A DNA stretch of 6,182 nt, taken from positions 1 through 6,182 of the forward strand of contig CAYPHJ010000176.1 in assembly GCA_964410485.1 (NCBI GenBank), read 5' to 3'. The translations under genes were made by a program, and so were the position numbers. The notes under the pieces are model-generated. The model ran no database searches and was not told the origin of the DNA. It saw only the letters and a list, made by a program, of their open reading frames with translations. The stretch is from CAYPHJ01 sp964410485. Lineage in GTDB: Bacteria; Desulfobacterota; Binatia; UBA9968. Shown here one piece after another: positions 1 to 5,600 of the stretch. Numbering within the stretch: position 1 is the first letter of the stretch; each line of letters begins with the position of its first letter.

Positions 1-63
1 TTCCAGCGGAATTTTGTGAACGCCTTTGATCTTCTCGTAATCGATTTGTGGTGCACTTGACAT
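1..63 (-). CDS. porB: Pyruvate:ferredoxin oxidoreductase beta subunit, N-terminal start only (runs off window)
   Basis: Only the first 21 codons are present; the gene leaves the window at base 1. The peptide begins MSSAPQIDYEKIKG. The ATG at 63-61 follows a strong purine-rich ribosome binding site (AGGGGGGA in the minus strand, near 70-77), which makes this a convincing start. Assignment to PorB, the thiamine-diphosphate-binding beta subunit that helps interconvert pyruvate and acetyl-CoA with ferredoxin as electron carrier, rests almost wholly on position: it starts 18 bases after the stop of a PorA C-terminal fragment, and porA-porB is the usual order. The 21 residues carry no diagnostic motif, so another gene is possible. 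Confidence 0.55.
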   Translation of the reverse strand, partial: MSSAPQIDYEKIKGVHKIPLE

Positions 64-81
64 AATCGTTCCCCCCTAATT

Positions 82-456
82 TTACTCTCTTAGACCGATC
101 CAGGTTACGAATTCGTCCATCGAATCCTTCTTGGCCGCCTGTTGAGTCGTTTCGTGCATCCTCTGCGCGTCTGCGATGGAGAGATCGCGCCCGCCCAGGC
201 CACCCATGAAATTGACGATTACAGGCCGATTTTTGGCCGGGTAGAGGCAAGAGCGGACCTCGTGCATCAGGATGCCGCCGTTGTCCGGCGAGCCATGGGC
301 GAAATCCCTATCGACCACGCCGACCGCTTTGAAGCGGCTCAAGCACTCCCGTAGCTCAACTGTCGGGAAAGGCCGGAACCAGCGCAGGTTCACGTAACCC
401 ACTTTTTGTCCTTTCTCGCGCATGCGGCGCACCGCTGTGCGTGCCCGGCGCACCAC
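82..456 (-). pseudogene. porA: PorA (pyruvate:ferredoxin oxidoreductase alpha subunit), C-terminal fragment lacking its N-terminal two thirds
   Basis: From about residue 8 the 124-residue frame reads as the C-terminal domain of PorA: AVRRMREKGQKVG, then WFRPFP (26-31), a VVDRDFAHGS segment (47-56), EVRSCLYP (66-73), and FMGGLGGRD (83-91), the conserved GLGGRD motif near the end of the family. The end, VTWIGLRE, looks natural. PorA proteins are near 390 residues, so roughly 270 N-terminal residues are missing. An in-frame TAG lies at 459-457, directly before the first GTG at 456, and no ribosome binding site precedes it, so translation as a free protein is unlikely. Upstream sequence belongs to a DUF1156 methyltransferase in another frame. 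2-Oxoglutarate oxidoreductase alpha subunits are less likely because their C-termini differ at the GLGGRD region. It is either a deletion-damaged gene or one half of an assembly chimera. Confidence 0.8.
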
Positions 457-910
457 CTAACGCCTCATGCGCGGACTGTGTCAGCGTGCGGCTCGTTTCC
501 AGGTATTCCTTTACCGTGGAGTTGTCCCAGTTAGCGAAGTCGGCGATGAAGTCGAGCAACGCGCCGCGGAGTTGTTCCACATCATCGAACAGTGCAGGAT
601 TCTGCCGAGCTTTCTCGAACCGTTTTCGGCTTTCCTCGCCGAGCAAACGCTGCCGTTCGTGCGGTGTCCAGGCGAGCATTTCGGCGCACACTTTGTCACG
701 AAAGCTGGCGGGGCAAAGTTCATCCGCTGGGTCTGGCCAGAGCGCGGCACAAATCACTGCTCGGCAAGCCGCAAGCGGCCGCCGCGCCCACCAGATGTGT
801 AGTGTTGAAATATGACCATGGCGAATCGACTTCTCGCGCCGCGCGTGGGCGGAGATGCGCTTGATCGGAAGATCAACTTCGATGAGACGCTTGGGATAGT
901 TCTGTGTCAT
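356..910 (-). pseudogene. DUF1156 (COG1743-type) DNA adenine methyltransferase, N-terminal fragment without catalytic domain
   Basis: The 184-codon frame opens with the DUF1156 signature: RLIEVDLPIKRIS (8-20), HARREKSIRHGHISTLHIWW (22-41) and ARRPLAACRA (42-51). The match continues to about residue 155 (SAHEALGGAP), just before the SAM-binding DPFAGGGSIP-like motif I expected in this family. Full proteins are roughly 900-1000 residues, so over 80% is absent. Residues after about 157 are an out-of-frame reading of the porA fragment and are not native. The ATG at 910 has an in-frame TGA three codons upstream and no clear Shine-Dalgarno, so initiation may be weak or leaderless. DUF1156 proteins are adenine-specific DNA methylases that occur in defence islands with SNF2 helicases and DUF499 ATPases; the helicase here starts about 5.2 kb upstream on the same strand. 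As it stands the product cannot methylate DNA. Confidence 0.85.
425..454. repeat. 9-bp direct repeat at the methyltransferase/porA joint
   Basis: CGGCGCACC occurs at 425-433 and again at 446-454, 21 bp apart. The pair brackets the point (about 433-445) where similarity changes from the DUF1156 protein to PorA. Short direct repeats at a joint fit illegitimate recombination or slippage, but a 9-mer in GC-rich coding DNA can also arise by chance. Confidence 0.5.
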
Positions 911-944
911 AGCAATTCAGATACACACTGCTAAGCAAAAAAAT

Positions 945-1022
945 GGATTGTAGCCCGACTTTGATGGATTCTTGATGGATTCGAGGCAGCGGTTGCGGAT
1001 TCTGGCCAAGCCGGTTGCGGAT
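945..1022. repeat. Helically spaced GGAT(T) repeat array upstream of the DUF1156 gene
   Basis: GGATT (AATCC on the minus strand) starts at 945, 966, 977 and 997, and a fifth copy, GGATA, at 1019. Intervals are 21, 11, 20 and 22 bp, close to 2, 1, 2 and 2 helical turns. The copies sit in longer repeats: TTGATGGATTC is a perfect tandem pair at 961-971 and 972-982, and GGTTGCGGAT occurs at 991-1000 and 1013-1022. The array fills most of the gap between the winged-helix remnant (ends 1033) and the methyltransferase start (910), where its promoter should lie. It may be a regulator-binding array or decayed tandem duplications. Confidence 0.5.
947..952 (-). promoter_or_regulatory. Possible -10 element for the DUF1156 gene
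   Basis: The minus strand reads TACAAT here, five of six matches to TATAAT, 37 bases before the ATG at 910. No acceptable -35 box is found 16-18 bp upstream; that space is occupied by the tandem TTGATGGATTC repeats. If real, the promoter would probably need an activator bound to those repeats. It is a single-motif match in AT-rich DNA, so confidence is low. Confidence 0.25.
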
Positions 1023-1032
1023 AGTTGTGCAT

Positions 1033-1224
1033 TCATAGGGTTTCCAGCGGCTCGTTCAAGACGTAGTAGGTCGCGCGAGCGGAGCCTCGCTTCTCAACGA
1101 GCGGCATTTTTTGGAGCTTTGCCATATCCTTTCTAATGGCCTGCTCCGTGACCCCGCGCCATGATCGTAGTCTTATGATTTCTTTTTGCGTCTTTGCTGC
1201 TGCGTGATCTGTTTCTCTGCCCAA
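1033..1224 (-). pseudogene. Winged-helix DNA-binding domain remnant
   Basis: The supported part is the last ~45 residues: EIIRLRSWRGVTEQAIRKDM, a LQKMPLVEKRGSARATY stretch, then YVLNEP. This resembles a helix-turn-helix recognition helix followed by the wing (EKxGSARATYYVL) found at the C-terminus of AlbA/RecG-like ATP-binding regulators and some Fic proteins. The frame's first possible start is a TTG at 1224, inside the HEPN gene, and no start with a ribosome binding site is visible in the unique part. The N-terminal body of any such protein is missing, and the first helix of the motif looks shortened (residues RSWRG), as if by internal deletion. I read it as the tail of a lost regulator. 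A tiny coupled DNA-binding protein translated after the HEPN gene is less likely. Confidence 0.4.
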
Positions 1225-1595
1225 CGGACCACGGTTTTCGCCAGGGCGACGGCGACACGATATTCCTTGTCGCTTACGGGTTCAGAAAGTCCGGGATACC
1301 GTGTTTCAACGGCGTAGTCGGTGAGATCAACTGCTTCCCAGATTTCCTCAGGAATTGGAAAGCCGCCGGAATCCAGCAGGGTCAAAAGCTCTCTAAGGTC
1401 GTGGGTTGTGCGAAACTCAATCTCACGGAATACTAAAACAGCCTTGATCGCTTTCTCTGCCGCCTGTTGGGCATCAAAACAGAGGTCTTCCCAGAAAGCA
1501 TCCTTCGGCTTTGTTTGCTTCGCCCTCGCCAGGTTGCCTTTGGCCCGGCGCAACCAGTCCTCCGGTTTCCCGGTAAAACCAGCCTTACGCGGCAT
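1173..1595 (-). CDS. HEPN domain protein, partner of the MNT nucleotidyltransferase
   Basis: This is a 140-residue all-helical HEPN protein of normal length. Landmarks are helix one, WLRRAKGNLARAK (14-26); the second helix with the family core CFDAQQAAEKAIKAVLV (39-55); TTHDLRELL (63-71); and YAVETRYPG (94-102). The tail is very basic (RRKKKS). I see no Rx4-6H ribonuclease motif in the C-terminal half: the only histidine is His65 in THDL, which the family often has. RNase activity therefore cannot be claimed. The ATG at 1595 overlaps the end of the nucleotidyltransferase gene by 11 bases and is preceded by GGAAGG at good spacing, so the two are translationally coupled. In MNT/HEPN pairs the HEPN protein is usually the toxin and the MNT protein the antitoxin that modifies it. 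That role is inferred from family and context. Confidence 0.85.
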   Translation of the reverse strand: MPRKAGFTGKPEDWLRRAKGNLARAKQTKPKDAFWEDLCFDAQQAAEKAIKAVLVFREIEFRTTHDLRELLTLLDSGGFPIPEEIWEAVDLTDYAVETRYPGLSEPVSDKEYRVAVALAKTVVRWAEKQITQQQRRKKKS

Positions 1596-1902
1596 AAAGG
1601 ACCTTCCCCTCCCTTAGGGCGGGACGATAAATGAGTCCTATCGAATCCTTGTAGCGCTCGATGTCTTCCGGTTTCGCCACAATGATATCTATGGGCACGC
1701 CGATGCCAAAAAGCTGGCGGCGAATCTTTCGAGCGGCGTTCCGGCGATGATCGCAAGCAGTGACGACGAGAATATCAAGGTCACTGTCCGGTCCCATCTC
1801 GCCGCGCGCGGCGGAGCCAAACATGATGATTTTCTCCGGCTTGGCTGCTTTCAGGATGCGCCGGACGATTTCATCGAGCACTTTTCGGTTTACATTCGCC
1901 AT
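1585..1902 (-). CDS. MNT-type minimal nucleotidyltransferase (antitoxin-like), intact active site
   Basis: This 105-residue protein belongs to the minimal nucleotidyltransferase group of the DNA polymerase beta superfamily. The signature MFGSAARGEMGPDSDLDILV gives Gly29-Ser30 and the metal-binding pair Asp41 and Asp43; the third acidic residue is Asp72 in VPIDIIVAKPED. All catalytic positions are present. Reading back to a TTG at 1938 would add 12 residues, but the ATG at 1902 has a GAGGAG ribosome binding site with 7-nt spacing, while the ATG two codons earlier sits only 1 nt from it, so 1902 is chosen. It overlaps the following HEPN gene by 11 bases. In characterised type VII systems the MNT enzyme inactivates its HEPN toxin by adding AMP to a tyrosine; this pair may act likewise, although this HEPN is not of the HepT (DUF86) subtype. 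Confidence 0.88.
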   Translation of the reverse strand: MANVNRKVLDEIVRRILKAAKPEKIIMFGSAARGEMGPDSDLDILVVTACDHRRNAARKIRRQLFGIGVPIDIIVAKPEDIERYKDSIGLIYRPALREGKVLYAA

Positions 1903-1940
1903 CACCATTCTCCTCACACAGCGATCATAACATACCAAAT

Positions 1941-2035
1941 GCCTTTAGGCTCGAACATGACGCTTGGCCGTCATCGCGGCGCCTCCGCTCGTGCTAACAG
2001 CTCCGGAAAATTGTAGTTCACGCTTGTAACGTGAA
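1941..2035. repeat. Cluster of three short inverted repeats upstream of the second MNT gene
   Basis: Three perfect inverted repeats lie in about 95 bases: GCCT-TT-AGGC (1941-1950), ATGACG-cttggc-CGTCAT (1957-1974), and TTCACG-cttgtaa-CGTGAA (2017-2035). They precede the intact MNT/HEPN pair and overlap the end of the broken HEPN frame. They could be operator sites for autoregulation, a common feature of toxin-antitoxin genes, or weak transcript hairpins. None has a clean T-tract, so a terminator is not supported. Each stem is only 4-6 bp and may be chance. Confidence 0.3.
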
Positions 2036-2183
2036 AGTCCGGCTCGCGTTGGAATGGACAGCGCAAGTAATGGACTTGATGGGAGCTATCCTGGTCTTTA
2101 AGGTTCCTTTCGGCGCGCCTCCAATCCTTACGGCCAATTAGTATCCACTCATCGGCGACTGAAGTGCTAGAGCCGTTGCTCAC
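1971..2183 (-). pseudogene. HEPN domain remnant (N-terminal helix only), former partner of the upstream MNT gene
   Basis: The frame starts at a GTG at 2183 that overlaps the TGA of the upstream nucleotidyltransferase as GTGA, with GGAG 7 nt before it: a textbook coupled start for an MNT/HEPN pair. Residues 10-34 (ADEWILIGRKDWRRAERNLK) match the first helix of HEPN proteins. After about residue 37 (DQDSSHQVHY) the similarity ends. The second-helix core with Q-Q-x2-EK and all later helices are missing, and reading the other two frames by eye does not recover them. The frame stops after 70 residues against a usual 125-140. This points to a large internal or C-terminal deletion followed by drift, not a simple frameshift. 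A short expressed peptide remains possible because the start signals are intact. Confidence 0.6.
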
Positions 2184-2500
2184 AGAGAAACTCCTGTCTC
2201 CAGAATTTCCCGCACAAACGGGTCTCCGGCCTGTCTTCTTTTTTCCAGCTCCGCCGGAGTCAAGACGATGGGAGAGACGGCAAGACCATCGCGCAAGTCT
2301 CGAATGAGACGCCGGACGCTAGCCATTCTTTCAAAAAACCGCTCCTTTGTGCGCGCAACGACAAGCAAGTCAACGTCGCTGTCTTCTGTTGCATCGCCCC
2401 TGGCATGAGAGCCAAAAAGAATAACCCGTTCCGCGCGGTACTCCTGCTTAATTTTGTTTCCTATGGTGTGAAGTCGCTTATTCATTTCTCGTTTCATCAT
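2180..2500 (-). CDS. MNT-type nucleotidyltransferase, probably orphaned; third catalytic acid not conserved
   Basis: A 106-residue minimal nucleotidyltransferase. The motif ILFGSHARGDATEDSDVDLL supplies Gly30-Ser31 and Asp42/Asp44. The third acidic position of the polymerase-beta fold, Asp in the neighbouring MNT (PIDIIVAKPE), aligns with Ser76 here (AVSPIVLTPAE). A natural subfamily with SPIVLTP at this place seems to exist, so this may be a family trait and not damage. The end, DPFVREILETGVSL, is typical and looks complete. Two adjacent ATGs at 2500 and 2497 lie 4 and 7 nt after GAGGAG (2504-2509 on the plus strand); the second has better spacing. Its coupled HEPN partner downstream is reduced to one helix, so it probably has no cognate target left unless it acts on the neighbouring pair's HEPN. 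Confidence 0.85.
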   Translation of the reverse strand: MMKREMNKRLHTIGNKIKQEYRAERVILFGSHARGDATEDSDVDLLVVARTKERFFERMASVRRLIRDLRDGLAVSPIVLTPAELEKRRQAGDPFVREILETGVSL

Positions 2501-2540
2501 TTACTCCTCAGTCGACATCGGAAGGAAAGACTATGCGGCA

Positions 2541-2574
2541 TAAAAGCAGGAGCCGCCCCCGAAGGATTGGCTCC
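2541..2574 (-). terminator. Rho-independent terminator with UUCG tetraloop, after the helicase gene
   Basis: On the minus strand GGAGCC pairs with GGCTCC (2574-2569 with 2554-2549). Inside, after a 2x2 mismatch, UCC pairs with GGG around a UUCG loop closed by C-G (2563-2560), the very stable cUUCGg tetraloop. The hairpin is followed by TGCTTTTA (2548-2541), a short interrupted U-tract. It lies 88 bases past the helicase stop and 40 bases before the first MNT start, so it should separate the helicase transcript from the MNT/HEPN genes, perhaps incompletely given the weak T-run. Confidence 0.65.
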
Positions 2575-2615
2575 GCGCCCTACTGGTTGAACAGTCAGGG
2601 GGGATGATGGCTAAA

Positions 2616-2644
2616 TTTTTACCCTTCGCATGGGTCATTATCAA
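2616..2644 (-). promoter_or_regulatory. Possible sigma-70-type promoter between helicase and first MNT gene
   Basis: On the minus strand TTGATA (2644-2639, five of six matches to TTGACA) is followed after exactly 17 bases by TAAAAA (2621-2616, four of six matches to TATAAT). A transcript would start near 2609 and run through the terminator hairpin at 2574-2541 before reaching the MNT gene. A real promoter here would therefore imply partial termination or attenuation. The -10 match is modest. Confidence 0.3.
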
Positions 2645-2661
2645 GTTACCCTTTCCATTCT

Positions 2662-5600
2662 CTAGGATGGCAGTTCCGCGGTGGTTTCAAGCGCCGCGCG
2701 GAGCAAACTCATGTTTAGCCAGTAGTGCTCGATTTTCACAATGGGCTTCCAGTCAAGTTCCGCCGGATGCTGAACTATCTTAATTTCAGGTTTAGAAGCA
2801 CAATTGAAAACCACGTATAACCAATAGTCTTTCGTGAGGCGTTGCGCCGTTTTGTATTCGTTTGTGGTTAGAGCGATTTCACCAACGGCGGAGCGGCCTT
2901 TTACTTCAATGAATCGAACTTCGATGGCAGTCTGTGGATCTTCCGGGTGAGGACGGCGGGAAATCAGATCGAATCCCCGGTTCTCGTTCTCAACGCTGAC
3001 AGCCTCCCACCCGCGGGCACGCTCATACGCGATGACAGTCTCAACCGCCATCCGTTCGGTTGCATCGTCAGAAACCAGACGAGCAAAATCAGGCTTCGCC
3101 CGTTCCGGGTGAGGCAATATCCACGCGCAACCATGGCGCTGGATATCGCTGATCGTGCAGTAGCGTTCTTGCTGAAGCTCCTGGCGCCTGCGCTCCAGCC
3201 GGCCGTTCAATTCGTCGAGGCGGTCTTCGGCTTGCTTGATATTTCCGGGTATTGACGGATTGGTATCGCCCGCCTCGCGTTGGCTTACCAGCTCGGCGAG
3301 CTTTAAGTTCTGGCGGTGGATCAGTTCGTTGAGACTAATTTCTATGTGTCTAGAGATAGTTTCAATTTCCTTTTCACGCTGAGCCGTGACCTCTTTGAGA
3401 AAACTCTCCAATGCTTCACCGACAAGATAGTTTTCCAAGAAGCCCTGATCATTTATCAATGTATCCGGGACCGGCGTGCCGGCCGGTGCTGGAGCTAGAT
3501 CCAACAATAGCGTGGGCTGGCGCAGCGTCATCGATCCGTCCGAATTCTCCTGGACGGCAAACAACCGGCGATGAAGAACGTGACCGTGCCCGTCCTGAAT
3601 CGCTGCGGAGTAGATGTTAAGCCGCGATGGCTCTTTGCAGTGCAGGTCGAAGAACACCGCTCCTCGTTGCAGGTCTTCGCGTACGCGATCTTGCACGTCC
3701 TCGCGCACAACTTCGAAAAGTGGATGGCCAGGAGTTATCCACTCGGAGGTTGCGTCCGTCAAGAGAAGCCGCTTGTCGAAGACCACCTGCATATACTCGC
3801 GGCCAAGCTTTCCGAAGCGCGGCTCCAAACGCTCGCCGATGGGCCAGAGGTTTCGAGGGACGCGACCGATGCGATAGAGATGATGGCCTTTGGCTGTCTC
3901 CGAAATCGTCACGCCGGCGATTGGCGCGGCATTCAAAAAGAAGTCCTCGACAACCTCTGGTACGAGCCGGCGCTCTTTAGCCTCGGCTGATTTGCCTACG
4001 ATTACCGAGAGATTCAGCTCCCGTTTCGCCAGGCCTTCTAATGTAGAGTTCGTGATATCTCGGAAACGAGCGCTGTCGACCTGTTCGACAATCCGCTGCT
4101 TGATCAGCTCTTCGGTCATGTTGTTGTGGGCGTACATATCCCGCAGCATCCGTTCGAGCTGATTGGCGGGGAAAATATCACCGAGAACATTAAACACCTT
4201 GCCGGTTCGCTTTGGATCGAGGTCGTCTTCGATTTTCTCGATGCGCTCGAAGAGCTTTTGGAGCACGCGTCCTTCACGGGTATTGGTCGTGACGAAATTG
4301 AAGATCAGGCAGTCTTTTTCTTGCCCATATCTGTGAATACGCCCCATACGCTGTTCGAGCCGGACGGGATTCCACGGGATATCATAGTTGATCATCAGCC
4401 AGCAGAACTGGAGGTTGATGCCCTCTCCCGCCGCCTCTGTGGCGACCAACACCTGGCAGGACTCGCGAAACTCACGCTCGGCGTAGATCCGACTGCCTGG
4501 TGTGTCACGGTCGCCGATCTTCATGCTGCCGTGAATCTGCGTGAGCGTTAGCCCCCAATCGCAAAGTTTACCGAGCGGTCGCCCGTCCTTGCCATCAGCG
4601 GCGAGGAAATCCAAGGTGTCTTTGTGTTCCGTGAATAGAAGGAGCTTTACGGTTGGATCGGAGAAGAGCCGCTCCTTCGTCAACAGATCGCGGAGATGGC
4701 GCACCTTAACTTCCGCCTCAGCCGCTTCAAGAATCTGCGCGTGCTTAATCAAGCCTGATAGTTCAATGATTTCTTCCCGCAAGTCGTTGGGATTGTAGGA
4801 CGCAACCACATCTTCGAGCTGGGAGATGATTTCCTGCTGCTCGTCTTCAGGCAAATCGTCAAAGTCTTCGGGGAGACGTTTGTTGATCTGCTCTTGGCGA
4901 TATTTCTCAGGATCTTCCAAGATCTTTTCGCGCTTGTCTTTCATTCGCTCCAGCGTGCGCCGCACCGCGTAAATACTAGACGCGAACCGGCGCTGGAGCA
5001 TAGCCATCGTAAAGCCGACAGCCCGAGCGCGCGAAGAATCCTCGCTTGCTGCGCGGATAGATTGATCTTCAACGTAGCGGGTCAAACGATCGTAGAGATC
5101 AAGTTCATCGTCGCTGATTTGAAATGGGACCGTCTGGACGTTCCGGCGGGTGAACAACTGTTTAACGACGCCGGTGTCAGGGTCAGGGAATGTTACTAGG
5201 GCTTCTTTGATACGGCGCAGGTAAAACGGCGCCTCGTGGCGCACCATCGCCTCTTCCAAGCTTTTCACGTCGCCGTATACGTCCTTGTCGAGCAGTGAGA
5301 GGAAGAGGCAGAAGTTTTCCGGATCGCCTTTGTGAGGCGTAGCCGTCATCAGGAGGTAGTGATCGGTCATTTGGGACAGCGACTCACCGAGCTGGTACGC
5401 CAGCGTCTTCTTATCGGCGCTATAGGCACTCATCTTGTGCGCCTCATCGACGATGATGAGATCCCAATGGCTCCGAAGCAAAGACTCCCTGGCGTCTTCG
5501 ATGCGGGACACCCAAGATACCGAAGTAATTAGTTGGTTCTTATCTTGCCAAGGGTTGCTGCCGTAATTGGCGCGCAGCACATCGCTACGGATAATTTCGA

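Noticed and set aside
356..442. Reading the methyltransferase frame's last ~30 residues as a real C-terminal domain
   Set aside because: The same bases encode conserved PorA sequence in another frame, so the tail is an out-of-frame read-through.
425..454. Target-site duplication of an insertion sequence
   Set aside because: Although 9 bp is a plausible duplication length, only 12 bp separate the copies and no element or terminal inverted repeat lies between them.
441..815. Plus-strand frames opposite the methyltransferase fragment (also 467-802 and 592-864)
   Set aside because: They are serine-, arginine- and alanine-rich shadows without family features, opposite a clear DUF1156 sequence.
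961..1022. CRISPR-like array
   Set aside because: Repeats are only 10-11 bp, irregularly spaced, and two are directly abutting without spacers.
1433..1756. Minus-strand 107-codon frame overlapping the MNT and HEPN genes
   Set aside because: It overlaps both well-supported genes in a third frame and is an arginine-rich, low-information translation.
1903..1938. A 12-residue N-terminal extension of the second MNT from a TTG start
   Set aside because: The GAGGAG ribosome binding site sits inside this extension and points to the ATG at 1902; MNT proteins usually begin close to that point.
3571..3990. Plus-strand open frames opposite the helicase, including 4126-4551, 2947-3255 and 4894-5199
   Set aside because: They are antisense to a helicase whose motifs are intact along its whole length. 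Their translations show no recognisable domain, and they are the usual shadow frames of GC-biased coding DNA.
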